DNA of 24,867 bases from Bacillota bacterium (GTDB taxonomy: Bacteria > Bacillota > Clostridia > Acetivibrionales > DSM-1351). Of the stretch, positions 7,827 through 16,513 are shown in pieces (the stretch's first letter is position 1; each line of letters begins with the position of its first letter). The stretch is from positions 1-24,867 of the forward strand of contig JAEWAX010000085.1 in NCBI GenBank assembly GCA_023391425.1, written 5' to 3'. Under the pieces are notes generated by a model, which saw nothing but the letters and a program-made list of their open reading frames with translations, had not been told where the DNA came from and made no database searches. The translations under genes and the position numbers were made by a program.

Positions 7827-8556
7827 AAAGATGCTGAAAATTGAAGGGATGTTATCCATTCGTGACATGAATATGGTTATTTTTGCTATTATTATGCCGA
7901 TTGTAGTTTTGGTGATTCTTGGGATTGTTTATGGAAATAAGCCGGCTTTTCCAGGTGCAGAGTATTCATTTATAGATCAGTCTTTTGGAGCATTATGTTC
8001 AATTGCAATTTGTGCAGGAGGTCTAATGGGATTACCGATTGTAATATCCGACTACAGAGAACGAAAGATTTTAAAAAGATTTAAGGTAACACCGATAAGT
8101 CCTTCGATAATATTATTAGTAGAATTAGTCATTTATACACTTTATTCATTGGTGTCAGTATTACTACTATGGGCGGTAGCAAGTATTTTCTTTGAATTTA
8201 GAATGCAAGGTTCTTTTGCGATATTTTTAGCGGGGTGGTTTCTTGTATTATTATCTATCCTTAGCATCGGTTTGCTAGTAGGAGGTATTGCAAAGAATAG
8301 TAAGCAGGCTTCAGTCATTGCATCTGTATTATACTTTCCAATGCTGGTTTTTTCGGGAGCTACACTTCCTTATGAGGTTATGCCAATTGGGTTACAGAAG
8401 GTAGTCGATGTTCTTCCATTAACACAGGGGATTAAAATATTGAAATCGACTATTTTAGGGTTGCCGATAGTAAACGTGAATGTATCAATTATTGTTATGT
8501 TAATAGTTGCAGTTGTTTGTGTTATAGGATCAATCAAGTTCTTCAGATGGGAATAG
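7813..8556 (+). CDS. ABC-2 type transporter permease
   Basis: Membrane subunit for the preceding ATPase; its start overlaps the ATPase end by 14 bp, indicating translational coupling. About six hydrophobic segments are visible: residues about 19-42, 55-78, 97-128, 135-160, 167-188 and 222-242. ABC-2 features include the short cytoplasmic loop SDYRERKILKRFKVTPISP after the second helix and the LYFPMLVFSGATLP stretch late in the protein. Length (247 aa) matches this half-transporter class, so a homodimer is likely. The ribosome binding site GGCGAGGAGG lies inside the ATPase gene. No obvious terminator follows; about 100 bp later the alaS promoter begins. Substrate unknown. Confidence 0.9.
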   Translation: MKTFRKMLKIEGMLSIRDMNMVIFAIIMPIVVLVILGIVYGNKPAFPGAEYSFIDQSFGALCSIAICAGGLMGLPIVISDYRERKILKRFKVTPISPSIILLVELVIYTLYSLVSVLLLWAVASIFFEFRMQGSFAIFLAGWFLVLLSILSIGLLVGGIAKNSKQASVIASVLYFPMLVFSGATLPYEVMPIGLQKVVDVLPLTQGIKILKSTILGLPIVNVNVSIIVMLIVAVVCVIGSIKFFRWE

Positions 8557-8654
8557 GAAAGGAGAGTAACAATACCTTATGGAATTCGAAAGGATATCTC
8601 TTTGTGTGTGAAAACATTCGCAAGACAATTAGCAAACATTTGAAAGGATAATCC

Positions 8655-8684
8655 TTGACACTATAATACAAGATTGTATATAAT
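8655..8684 (+). promoter_or_regulatory. Promoter of the alaS T-box transcript
   Basis: Perfect TTGACA (8655-8660), 18-bp spacer and perfect TATAAT (8679-8684). The start would fall just upstream of T-box stem I. Confidence 0.8.
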
Positions 8685-8714
8685 TTTATAGATAGTAGTG
8701 ATATTATAAATCGT

Positions 8715-8966
8715 TTTATATAGCAAATAGTGATAATAGAAAGAAGTAACTTTATGTTTTTGCTTTTAGAGAGAGGACGACTGGTGAAAAGTCCTTGCAA
8801 GACATTCTGCGAAGCAGTTTCTGGAGCTTCTGATCGGTAAAAAGGTTGGACGTATGTACGGCGTTAACGTAATAAACTAAGAGCCCCATTTTTGGGGAAT
8901 TAGGGTGGTACCGCGTGAGATAATCTCTCGTCCCTTTATATTATATTTAGGAACGGGAGTTTTTTA
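8715..8966 (+). promoter_or_regulatory. T-box leader controlling alaS (specifier GCU, Ala)
   Basis: T-box leaders sense uncharged tRNA and choose between antitermination and termination. Visible parts are: AGTA (8737-8740 region) on the 5' side of the specifier loop; the stem I distal hairpin GGAC...GTCC with loop GACTGGTGAAAA; the specifier codon GCT (8826-8828) after GGA; a CCCC/GGGG hairpin (8884-8896); and the diagnostic T-box AGGGTGGTACCGCG (8902-8915). The terminator stem is CTCTCGTCCC (8925-8934) with GGAACGGGAG (8950-8959), followed by six T. The Ala codon matches the gene downstream. Confidence 0.93.
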
Positions 8967-9014
8967 TTTTAAGTAATAACTAAATAAAAGCTTGATTTTG
9001 AAAGGACGAATACA

Positions 9015-11654
9015 ATGCAGAAACTAGGATTGAATGAACTCAGAGAACGTTATCTCAAATTTTTTGAAAGCAAGGGGCATTTAAGATTGCCGAGTGCTCC
9101 ACTAGTTCCCAAAAATGACCCAAGCCTTTTGCTCATTAATTCAGGAATGGCACCTTTAAAGCCATATTTTACAGGACAAGAAGAGCCTCCTAGAAAAAGG
9201 GTTACTACCTGTCAGAAGTGTATTAGAACACCTGATATCGAGAATGTAGGTAAAACTGCTCGACATGGTACTTATTTTGAGATGCTCGGAAACTTTTCTT
9301 TTGGAGATTACTTTAAAAAAGAAGCTATTCCATGGGCATGGGAGTTTGTAACAGAAGATTTAAAAATGCCTATAGATAAGCTCTGGGTAACTATATATGA
9401 GGATGATGATGAAGCCTTTGATATCTGGCATGATGTTATAGGCTTGCCTGCTGAGAGAATTGTCAGAATGGGTAAAAAGGATAATTTTTGGGAACATGGC
9501 ACAGGCCCATGTGGACCATGCTCTGAAATATATTTTGACAGAGGTCCTGAGATGGGTTGTGGAAGCCCAGATTGTAAGGTGGGCTGTGAATGTGACCGCT
9601 ATGTAGAGTTCTGGAACAACGTATTTACCCAGTTTAACAGAGATGAACAGGGAAATTATACTTTGCTAGCACATCCAAATATTGATACAGGTATGGGACT
9701 TGAAAGACTTGCATGTATATCACAGGGTGTAGATAACCTATTTGAAGTTGATACAGTTATGAATATACTAACTTATATTTGTAAAATAGCTGGTGTTGAA
9801 TACAAAAAATCTGATAAGACAGATGTTTCAATTCGTGTAATTACAGACCATATCAGAAGTACAACAATGATGGTTTGCGATGGAGTGCTTCCATCAAATG
9901 AAGGAAGAGGCTATGTTTTAAGAAGACTGCTAAGAAGAGCAGCTAGACATGGCAGACTGCTTGGTATCAACAAGCCTTTCTTGTTTGATGTAGCAATGGT
10001 GGTTATAAATGAATCAAAGGAAGCTTATCCTGAGCTTGCAGAGAAGGCAGAATACATCAAGAAAGTTATTAGAATTGAAGAGGAACGTTTTGAGGTAACA
10101 GTTGATCAGGGTATAGTAATTCTCAATGACTTTATTACAGAGATAAAGTCTAAAAACCAAAAAACTATTCCAGGTGAAATGGTATTTAAGCTTCATGACA
10201 CCTATGGTTTTCCTTTAGATTTAACAAGAGAAATTGCTGAGGAAAATGGGTTGTGTGTTGATGAAGAAGGTTTCAAAAAGGAAATGGATGCTCAGAAGAA
10301 GAAGGCGAGAGATGCTCACAATAGTAAAGATACTTCAGCGTGGGCAGATAGCGTTTTTGATAAACTGGATAAAAACCTAAAAACAACTTTTGTTGGATAT
10401 AATGAGACTTCTACTGATGCAAAAATTTTATATATAGTAAAAGACGGAGAACTTGTTGAAACTGCTCAGGAGGGTGATGAGGTAACAATTATACTTGATA
10501 AAACATCTTTTTATGCAGAGAGCGGCGGACAGGTTGGAGATACGGGAATAATTAATACAAGTAATGGTGTAGTTAAGATAGAAGATTGTACAAAAACAGC
10601 AGATGGCAAATTCCTTCACAATGGTGTTGTAGAAAGCGGTTTGATTGAGAATGGCAATGCTGTTAAAGTACAAATTGATGTAAATAGAAGAAAAGCTATT
10701 TCAAGAAACCATACTACAACTCACCTTTTACAAAAGGCTCTCAGAACAGTTTTGGGTGACCATGTTCATCAGGCTGGGTCCTTGGTTGAACCAAATAAAT
10801 TAAGATTTGATTTTAGCCATTTTTCAGCTATGACACCTGAGGAACTGAAAGCTGTTGAAGATATGACAAACCAAGCAATCTTGAACAGTTTACCAGTTGA
10901 TGTTAAGGAAATGCCAATAGATGAAGCTAAAAAACTTGGAGCCATGGCATTATTCGGAGAAAAATATGGCAAGACTGTTAGAGTAGTAACAGTTGAGGAT
11001 TACAGCATTGAATTTTGTGGAGGTACCCACTTAAACAATACTTCTCAAGCGGGTCTAGTAAAAGTTCTTGGTGAGAGTGGCGTAGCAGCCGGTGTAAGAA
11101 GACTTGAGGCTCTTACAGGTGAAGCAGCTATAAGATACTATGCTGAGAAAGAAAACTTGTTAAACGAAGTTGCACAAGCTTTGAAGGCATCACCTAATGA
11201 TAGTTTGAAAAAAATAGAGAGTTTAGGACAGGAACTAAAAAGTGCTGAGAAAGAAATTGAACAATTGCGCAATAAGTTGGTTAGCGGGGAAACAGATGAT
11301 ATTTTATCAAACGCTGTTGATGTTAAGGGTGTAAAGGCGGTTACCGCACGCTTTGATACGCTAGATATGGAGGGCCTCCGAAATACTGGTGATATGCTCA
11401 AAAACAAGATAGAATCAGGTGTAATTGTCCTTGCATCGAGCTATGGCGATAAGGTAAACTTTATTGTAACTGCAACAAAAGATGTTATAACAAAAGGAAT
11501 TCACTCTGGAAATATAATTAAGGAAATAGCAAAAATAGCTGGCGGTGGAGGCGGAGGACGTCCTGACATGGCTCAAGCTGGAGGTAAGGATTTATCAAAA
11601 ATTAATGAAGCACTAAAAGCTGCTATCTCTGTTATTGAGGCGCAGATTAAATAA
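9015..11654 (+). CDS. alaS: Alanyl-tRNA synthetase
   Basis: Class II synthetase that charges tRNA-Ala in the cytoplasm and edits mischarged Ser/Gly. At 879 aa it is full length. The catalytic core begins with the family's N-terminal LRERYLKFFESKGHLRLPSA and contains the PYFTGQ, TCQKCIRTPDIENVGKTARH and GNFSFGDYFK motifs. The editing domain carries the zinc ligands H566 and H570 (HTTTH) and C668 and H672 (CGGTH). The C-Ala domain ends with the glycine run AGGGGGGRPDMAQAGG. The start follows AAAGGA by 9 nt. It is monocistronic behind a T-box, with a hairpin after the stop. Confidence 0.98.
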   Translation: MQKLGLNELRERYLKFFESKGHLRLPSAPLVPKNDPSLLLINSGMAPLKPYFTGQEEPPRKRVTTCQKCIRTPDIENVGKTARHGTYFEMLGNFSFGDYFKKEAIPWAWEFVTEDLKMPIDKLWVTIYEDDDEAFDIWHDVIGLPAERIVRMGKKDNFWEHGTGPCGPCSEIYFDRGPEMGCGSPDCKVGCECDRYVEFWNNVFTQFNRDEQGNYTLLAHPNIDTGMGLERLACISQGVDNLFEVDTVMNILTYICKIAGVEYKKSDKTDVSIRVITDHIRSTTMMVCDGVLPSNEGRGYVLRRLLRRAARHGRLLGINKPFLFDVAMVVINESKEAYPELAEKAEYIKKVIRIEEERFEVTVDQGIVILNDFITEIKSKNQKTIPGEMVFKLHDTYGFPLDLTREIAEENGLCVDEEGFKKEMDAQKKKARDAHNSKDTSAWADSVFDKLDKNLKTTFVGYNETSTDAKILYIVKDGELVETAQEGDEVTIILDKTSFYAESGGQVGDTGIINTSNGVVKIEDCTKTADGKFLHNGVVESGLIENGNAVKVQIDVNRRKAISRNHTTTHLLQKALRTVLGDHVHQAGSLVEPNKLRFDFSHFSAMTPEELKAVEDMTNQAILNSLPVDVKEMPIDEAKKLGAMALFGEKYGKTVRVVTVEDYSIEFCGGTHLNNTSQAGLVKVLGESGVAAGVRRLEALTGEAAIRYYAEKENLLNEVAQALKASPNDSLKKIESLGQELKSAEKEIEQLRNKLVSGETDDILSNAVDVKGVKAVTARFDTLDMEGLRNTGDMLKNKIESGVIVLASSYGDKVNFIVTATKDVITKGIHSGNIIKEIAKIAGGGGGGRPDMAQAGGKDLSKINEALKAAISVIEAQIK

Positions 11655-11664
11655 TGTTGCGATA

Positions 11665-11698
11665 AGCCTACCCCTTCTAGTATAAGAGGAGGTAGGCT
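11665..11698 (+). terminator. Hairpin after alaS, weak terminator
   Basis: AGCCTACC (11665-11672) pairs with GGTAGGCT (11691-11698), extended inward by CCTT/AAGAGG with bulges. No T tract follows, so it may only protect the mRNA end or terminate weakly, leaving the HIT gene partly in the alaS transcript. Confidence 0.5.
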
Positions 11699-11752
11699 GT
11701 AGATACAGGATAATATATATTTGCGATGCAAAGTGATAAAGGAGGATACAAA

Positions 11753-12097
11753 ATGAGTGATTGTCTATTTTGCAAGATAATAAATAGGGAAATACCTTCG
11801 AAATCGGTATATGAAAACGAGAAGGTTTATGCTTTTTATGATATTAACCCAGAAGCGCCAGTTCATGTATTGATTGTACCAAAGCAGCATATTTCATCTC
11901 ATAATGAATTAACTACTGAAAATGTTGATATTATGAAGGATATTCACTTAGCTGCAAATGACATTGCAAAGCAACTAGGGATAGCTGAAAGTGGATATAG
12001 ACTTATAAATAATTGTGGTGCCGATGCAGGTCAAACTGTATTTCATTTGCATTACCATCTTGTTGGTGGAAGGACATTGGGAACTAAAATACTATGA
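11753..12097 (+). CDS. HIT-family nucleotide hydrolase (HinT-like)
   Basis: This small cytoplasmic histidine-triad protein (114 aa) typically hydrolyses adenosine phosphoramidates or aminoacyl-adenylates. The opening SDCLFCKIINREIPSK, with its CxxC, and the closing triad FHLHYHLVGG (His-x-His-x-His) identify the HinT/PKCI branch. ATG 11753 is chosen because AAAGGAGG ends 8 nt upstream; an in-frame ATG at 11726 has no such site. It sits 98 bp after alaS. Placement next to a synthetase fits a role in clearing aminoacyl-adenylates, though that link is inferred. Confidence 0.93.
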   Translation: MSDCLFCKIINREIPSKSVYENEKVYAFYDINPEAPVHVLIVPKQHISSHNELTTENVDIMKDIHLAANDIAKQLGIAESGYRLINNCGADAGQTVFHLHYHLVGGRTLGTKIL

Positions 12098-12141
12098 AAT
12101 TAGTGTAATAAATACTAAATGTACAGACTAAATGTAAACAA

Positions 12142-12169
12142 TTGACATGAAATGGGTACAATATATAAT
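12142..12169 (+). promoter_or_regulatory. Upstream promoter (P1) of rpsU-yqeY
   Basis: TTGACA (12142-12147), 16-bp spacer, TATAAT (12164-12169). Both boxes are perfect. Confidence 0.75.
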
Positions 12170-12207
12170 ATAAATGCGTATTATTAATGCTGTTTTATAA
12201 ATAAAGG

Positions 12208-12237
12208 TTGACACATTTTTGAAAATTAATATATAAT
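12208..12237 (+). promoter_or_regulatory. Downstream promoter (P2) of rpsU-yqeY
   Basis: TTGACA (12208-12213), 18-bp spacer, TATAAT (12232-12237). The roughly 95-nt leader that follows can fold: TAGTAT (12270-12275) pairs with ATACTA (12285-12290), and flanking GCTG (12247-12250) pairs with CAGC (12291-12294). This may tune S21 expression. Confidence 0.75.
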
Positions 12238-12337
12238 ATACTGTGTGCTGTAATTAGTTTAATTCCCTATAGTATGTGATGAATATACTACAGCTAATTC
12301 CCGGCGCAATTGTTACTATCGGAGGGAGGGAAATTTT

Positions 12338-12514
12338 GTGTCTGAAGTTAGAGTTAAAGAAAATGAGTCTCTAGATAGTGCTCTTAAAAGGTTTAAAAGA
12401 TCTTGTGCTAAGTCAGGTGTTTTGGCTGAGGTAAGAAAGAGAGAGCATTACGAGAAGCCTAGTGTTAAGAGAAAAAAGAAGTCTGAAGCAGCAAGGAAAA
12501 GAAAATTCAAATAA
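12338..12514 (+). CDS. rpsU: 30S ribosomal protein S21
   Basis: This 58-codon gene starts with GTG. The product begins SEVRVKENESLDSALKRFKR, continues with AKSGVLAEVRKREHYEKPS, and ends in the basic tail KRKKKSEAARKRKFK, the classic S21 pattern. S21 binds the small subunit near the 16S rRNA 3' end and helps translation initiation. The very strong ribosome binding site GGAGGGAGGG lies about 7 nt before the GTG. It is followed 36 nt later by yqeY, the usual Bacillota arrangement, and preceded by two tandem promoters, as expected for a highly expressed gene. Confidence 0.96.
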   Translation: MSEVRVKENESLDSALKRFKRSCAKSGVLAEVRKREHYEKPSVKRKKKSEAARKRKFK

Positions 12515-12550
12515 TACTGTGACAATAGTAGTTTACAGGAGATATTTGTT

Positions 12551-12991
12551 ATGTCACTAAAAGATTTGCTAGTTCAGGATTTGAAAACAGCCATGAAAGA
12601 TGGCGATACAGCTTCAAAAACAGCTATTCAAGTAGCAAGGGCTGCAGTACTTCAGGTTGAAAAAGACACGAAGGTTAACCTTGATGATAATGGTATAGTT
12701 GAGATTATTGCTAAAGAAGTAAAAAAAAGAGTTGACACCTTACCAGACTTTGAAAAGAGTGGTCGGCAGGATCTTATAGATAATCTAAAGGCTGAAATTG
12801 AAGTATTAAAAAAATATTTACCTAAGCAGTTGAGTGAAAATGAGATTGAAGAGATTGTGCAAAAAATTATTTCTTCATCTGGTGCCACTCCTAAAGATAT
12901 TGGAAAGGTAATGCAGGCTGTAATGCCTGAAACCAAAGGTAAAGCCGATGGTAAATTAGTTAGTCAAATAGTTAAAAAGTTATTAGGATAA
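12551..12991 (+). CDS. yqeY: GatB/YqeY domain protein
   Basis: YqeY-family protein (146 aa) resembling the C-terminal tRNA-binding region of GatB, the amidotransferase subunit. It is helical throughout: an N-terminal LKDLLVQDLKTAMKDGD helix; a central helical pair ending in LKKYLPKQLSENEIEEIV; and the C-terminal GKADGKLVSQIVKKLL typical of the family. Function is not firmly known; a link with tRNA or translation is suggested by homology and by its constant position after rpsU. It is co-transcribed with rpsU and followed by a terminator. Confidence 0.93.
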   Translation: MSLKDLLVQDLKTAMKDGDTASKTAIQVARAAVLQVEKDTKVNLDDNGIVEIIAKEVKKRVDTLPDFEKSGRQDLIDNLKAEIEVLKKYLPKQLSENEIEEIVQKIISSSGATPKDIGKVMQAVMPETKGKADGKLVSQIVKKLLG

Positions 12992-12992
12992 G

Positions 12993-13023
12993 AAGAGCTC
13001 GGTTGTGTAACCGGGCTCTTTCT
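12993..13023 (+). terminator. Terminator of rpsU-yqeY
   Basis: 12-bp stem AAGAGCTCGGTT (12993-13004) with AACCGGGCTCTT (13009-13020), one T-G pair, loop GTGT, then TCTCT. It begins right at the yqeY stop. Confidence 0.88.
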
Positions 13024-13121
13024 CTGTAGTTTCCAGTATTGGTGTATATAGAGAAAGCTTATTTCATAATAGGTTATATTAATACAAAACAGGCTTGAAA
13101 TTTAATAAAATACGCTTATTC

Positions 13122-13156
13122 AAAAAAAATAAAGCCAGCTCCGGCTTTATTTTTTT
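13122..13156. terminator. Bidirectional terminator
   Basis: AATAAAGCC pairs with GGCTTTATT around loop AGCTCC (13137-13142). The stem is extended by an A tract on the left and a T tract on the right, giving a U tail on either strand. It serves the minus-strand hydrolase (stop at 13189) and backs up the yqeY terminator. Confidence 0.88.
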
Positions 13157-13188
13157 GAAAGGCATAAGTGTAGAGACAGTATTTTTTA

Positions 13189-14685
13189 CTAATGCACTTT
13201 TCTACTTGAAGTATGTAAATATGCTACTATTAATCTTGTAATTAAGTTAACGGCTGTGAGGGATATAGCTACAATAAATGTAATAATGATATCAGGCTGA
13301 CCCAACATTGCAATTGACAGTGAAATCCCATACATAGAAAGTAGATATAAAAGTGCTCCTACAAAGGTAATTAATAATAATAATTCAGGTGTTATTATTG
13401 ATAAAACTCTTAGTAGGGTAAGTGGCCCATAGTTTTTAAGCTTCTTACGTAAGTGTGTTATGCTTAAGAAAAATCTCACTAATAGAGCAATTATAATCAA
13501 AACAACTATAATATCAAAAATAAGATATAATTGACGGAACCCGGAACTTGTAATTTCAACCTTCTTACCCGAGAGTATATCACTAATTCCATATGCTATT
13601 GACATGGAGTATTCTGCAGTAACAAGCCAATTGTTTGCATTTGTAAGAACTACAACTCCGGTCTTATTTTGTGGAGTAATAACAATACAGGAATAATAGT
13701 TGGTTGGTCTTCCATCATGCATTTGGTATTCGTTGCTTACTAACCAACCCATGGAATAGGAATATCCTTCAGGATGCCCAACGACCACTCCAGGTTTGAA
13801 CAACTGCTGTATTCCATTTTTTGATAAGACTGAGTTATTATTATAATTACCATTATTTAAAAGTGCGTTAAGATAATGAGCCATATCTTCTGCACTTGAG
13901 ATTAGTCGGGAGCCAGAAGTATACTGTTTAGAATAAGGAAGATTAGTTTCAAAGGGAAATCCAAAGCATGTGCGATAGCCTGTTGCTAAACCATTTTTGA
14001 TTACCTCATCATTTGATGTAAAGCTATGTTTCATATCTAAAGGTTCAAAAATATTGTTTTTTATGTATTCTTGGTAGGTTTGTCCAGATACTTTACTGAT
14101 AATTTCGCCTAGAATCACATAATTTGCTTCTGAATACTGATAATTTTTACCAACTTGACCTGTAATTTTTTGTGTTGCAAGTCGTTTTATAAATTCTTCT
14201 GATGTACTTTTAGAGTTTCTATAATCGCTACCACCTGCTGTGCCAGGGATACCGCTGGTTTGGTTCAGTAGATTGCGTACCGTAATTGTTTTAGATACAT
14301 TTTGGTCAGATAAAGTAAACCAAGGAATATATTTTTGAACTGGTTCATCAAGATTGATTTTTCCTTTTTCTACTAGCTGCATTATTGCTAGAGCAGTAAT
14401 AGATTTTGTTGTTGAACCAAGGATGAAAGGAGTTTGAGGTGTAACAGGTGTTCCTTTTGAATCTGCATCTCCGTACCCCTTCGTGTAGATTATCTGGTCA
14501 CCTTGAACGACGCCTATTGATATACCAGGAATTCTTAAATCCTTCATCTTTGAGGTTACGAATTTATCAATATCTGAAGAACTTGTGACTTTATTTTCTG
14601 CAGATGCCTGCAATTTAAAGAGGAATAAGTTTGTGAATAATACAGATAGTAGCAATAATACGGCAATCATTTTATTGGTTTTCAT
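13189..14685 (-). CDS. Membrane-anchored serine hydrolase of the beta-lactamase / class C PBP fold
   Basis: This 498-aa protein has an N-terminal signal or anchor helix (about residues 7-27), an extracytoplasmic beta-lactamase-fold domain (about 35-375), and three or four C-terminal membrane segments (about 386-408, 424-452, 464-490). The active-site Ser is in S91-T-T-K94 and the third motif is H323-D-G. The second motif reads YSEANY (184-189), whereas relatives usually have YSNxNY; the Glu at the Asn position is unusual. Family members act as D-aminopeptidases, esterases or penicillin-binding-like proteins rather than true beta-lactamases. The membrane tail resembles cell-wall-associated Bacillus/Clostridium homologs. 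AAGGAG lies 7 nt before the start. It is alone in its transcription unit; specific substrate unknown. Confidence 0.88.
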   Translation of the reverse strand: MKTNKMIAVLLLLSVLFTNLFLFKLQASAENKVTSSSDIDKFVTSKMKDLRIPGISIGVVQGDQIIYTKGYGDADSKGTPVTPQTPFILGSTTKSITALAIMQLVEKGKINLDEPVQKYIPWFTLSDQNVSKTITVRNLLNQTSGIPGTAGGSDYRNSKSTSEEFIKRLATQKITGQVGKNYQYSEANYVILGEIISKVSGQTYQEYIKNNIFEPLDMKHSFTSNDEVIKNGLATGYRTCFGFPFETNLPYSKQYTSGSRLISSAEDMAHYLNALLNNGNYNNNSVLSKNGIQQLFKPGVVVGHPEGYSYSMGWLVSNEYQMHDGRPTNYYSCIVITPQNKTGVVVLTNANNWLVTAEYSMSIAYGISDILSGKKVEITSSGFRQLYLIFDIIVVLIIIALLVRFFLSITHLRKKLKNYGPLTLLRVLSIITPELLLLITFVGALLYLLSMYGISLSIAMLGQPDIIITFIVAISLTAVNLITRLIVAYLHTSSRKVH

Positions 14686-14927
14686 TTATAATCTCCTTAT
14701 TTTTGTATTAACATGAATATATACTAATAAATAATAAAAATAGTCTGGTGAAAAATATATAAATATAGGAAAAAGGGTTTTAGAATTCTTAAAAGTAGAT
14801 AATTTCTTGGAAGTTTAATGGTTTTTATAGTTTTAAATCTATTGGCTATAAATTTATCTTAATTATTTCATTGAATAAGTAGAGCTTTATGAGATATAAT
14901 CATAGTTATTATCTAAGGAGAACAATT

Positions 14928-15392
14928 ATGGCTATAGAGATAGAAAAAAAGTTTCTTGTTATAAACGATGAGTATAAAAACTTATCAAATAAAGTTCTGT
15001 TTAGACAAGGATATTTAAGTGTAGATGCTGAGAGAACAGTTAGAGTAAGAAGTTATAATGGAAAAGGTTTTTTGACAATTAAGGGGAAAACTAAGTCTTT
15101 CAGCAGAGAAGAATATGAATATGATATTCCTATACAAGATGCAGAAAGAATGCTTGATAAGTTATGTTTAAAACCTATAATTGAAAAATTAAGGTACTTT
15201 TTGATATATGAAGGTCATGAATGGGTCGTTGATGAGTTTTTAGGTGTGAACCAAGGACTTGTTATTGCAGAAATAGAATTAGATAGTGAACAGCAGACAT
15301 TTAAAAAACCTGAATGGGTAGGAGATGAGGTTACATCTGACATAAGATATTCCAATTCAAATCTTGTCGAGAATCCTTATCAAAGCTGGTAA
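14928..15392 (+). CDS. CYTH / triphosphate tunnel metalloenzyme
   Basis: CYTH-domain protein (154 aa) of the triphosphate tunnel metalloenzyme superfamily, which cleaves inorganic tripolyphosphate, thiamine triphosphate or similar substrates inside a beta-barrel. The defining ExExK motif is at the N terminus (E4-I-E6-K-K8). Later tunnel residues appear in RTVRVRSYNGKGFLTIKGK, REEYEYDIP and AEIELDSEQQ. The characterised Clostridium thermocellum enzyme of this type is a tripolyphosphatase, the likeliest activity here. ATG 14928 has AAGGAG 7 nt upstream; the longer reading from 14889 does not. The next gene starts about 20 nt after its stop, suggesting a two-gene unit. Confidence 0.9.
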   Translation: MAIEIEKKFLVINDEYKNLSNKVLFRQGYLSVDAERTVRVRSYNGKGFLTIKGKTKSFSREEYEYDIPIQDAERMLDKLCLKPIIEKLRYFLIYEGHEWVVDEFLGVNQGLVIAEIELDSEQQTFKKPEWVGDEVTSDIRYSNSNLVENPYQSW

Positions 15393-15412
15393 TATTTATT
15401 TTGCAGAATGGG

Positions 15413-15676
15413 ATGAGTATGAGAATGGAATGTAGGCAGAATTGCGGAGCTTGCTGTATAGCACCATCTATATCATCAGCTATTCCTGGAATGCCAAATG
15501 GTAAGCCAGCTGGAGTTAGATGTATTGCGCTAACTGAACAGAATAAATGTAAACTTTTTGGAAAGCCTGATAGACCGAAGGTTTGCGGAAGTCTTAAGCC
15601 ATCTAAAGAAATGTGTGGAGACTCGCAAAGTGAGGCACTTAAATATTTAGAAATGCTCGAAGAGCTCACAAGGTGA
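15413..15676 (+). CDS. YkgJ-type cysteine cluster protein
   Basis: Small protein (about 87 aa) with the CxxxCxxCC cluster of the YkgJ/UPF0153 family, thought to bind zinc or an iron-sulfur centre. Cysteines (numbering from 15413) are C7, C11, C14, C15, C37, C46, C58 and C68; the sequence CRQNCGACC is the family signature. The start is uncertain: ATGs at 15413, 15419 and 15425 and a TTG at 15401 are all in frame, and none has a strong ribosome binding site. It probably relies on read-through from the CYTH gene just upstream. Biochemical role unknown. Confidence 0.82.
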   Translation: MSMRMECRQNCGACCIAPSISSAIPGMPNGKPAGVRCIALTEQNKCKLFGKPDRPKVCGSLKPSKEMCGDSQSEALKYLEMLEELTR

Positions 15677-15836
15677 ATTTGTTATCAAAGTTGTATTTCT
15701 AAGCTTTAGATGAATAAAAACTCCACCTTAAGTAAGGAACACTCTATTTATTAAGCTACCAGCTGTGACTTAATAATTCTTGAGGAAAGTGAATAAATTA
15801 AATTTTGTAGTCGCATTTGTGGCTCAAGGAGGTATT

Positions 15837-16415
15837 ATGGATAAAATCTTAGTATTTATGTACGACGATATGGCAGACTTCGAAATAGTCTATGCAACTC
15901 ATTTATTAGGACATGAATTGTCAAAACAAATAGTTCCCTGCGCATACGATAGTAAACCAATTAGAAGCAAAGGCGGTATGCTATATATACCTGTTATTAC
16001 TGTAGCTGAAGCAGTTACAGAAGACTATGCCGGTTTATTGATACCAGGAGGTTGGAATCCTGTTGTTAAAGATGAGCTACTTTCTTTGATAAATGAATTT
16101 TTTAATAGTGGAAAATTGCTTGCAGCAATTTGTGCTGGGCCAAGGTTTTTTGCAAAAGCAGGCATCTTGAGCAAGGTAAAATACACTACATCTATTGTTG
16201 AGTGGAATGAGGCTAGAAGAAAGGCATTTGATAATGAAGATGATCCATTTCCTAGAGAAAATTTCATTGATACTAGAGTAGTTAGAGATAAAAATGTAAT
16301 TACTTCTAAAGGTATTTCCTTTGTTGATTTTGCAATTGAGCTTGCAGACTATTTTGGTCAGTTTAAGGATGAGGCTGAAAAGCAGGAATTGTTTAATACC
16401 ATTACTGGACGTTAA
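15837..16415 (+). CDS. DJ-1/PfpI family protein
   Basis: Cytoplasmic DJ-1/ThiJ/PfpI-fold protein, 192 aa. The nucleophile elbow is AAICAGP with the reactive Cys at residue 99, and an acidic partner occurs early in DDMADFE (E16). Members include glyoxalase-like enzymes, chaperones and amidotransferase-like proteins, so a precise reaction cannot be assigned. ATG 15837 is preferred over an in-frame TTG at 15780 because AAGGAGG ends 4 nt upstream. It stands alone between non-coding gaps of about 100 nt or more. Confidence 0.88.
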   Translation: MDKILVFMYDDMADFEIVYATHLLGHELSKQIVPCAYDSKPIRSKGGMLYIPVITVAEAVTEDYAGLLIPGGWNPVVKDELLSLINEFFNSGKLLAAICAGPRFFAKAGILSKVKYTTSIVEWNEARRKAFDNEDDPFPRENFIDTRVVRDKNVITSKGISFVDFAIELADYFGQFKDEAEKQELFNTITGR

Positions 16416-16513
16416 TAATGATAGAATAGCTATTGAATGAAGGATATATTAATGTTAAATACATGTATTTGGAGTTATAATATTTATGCAATTAGTAAGA
16501 GGAGAAAAAGGTT

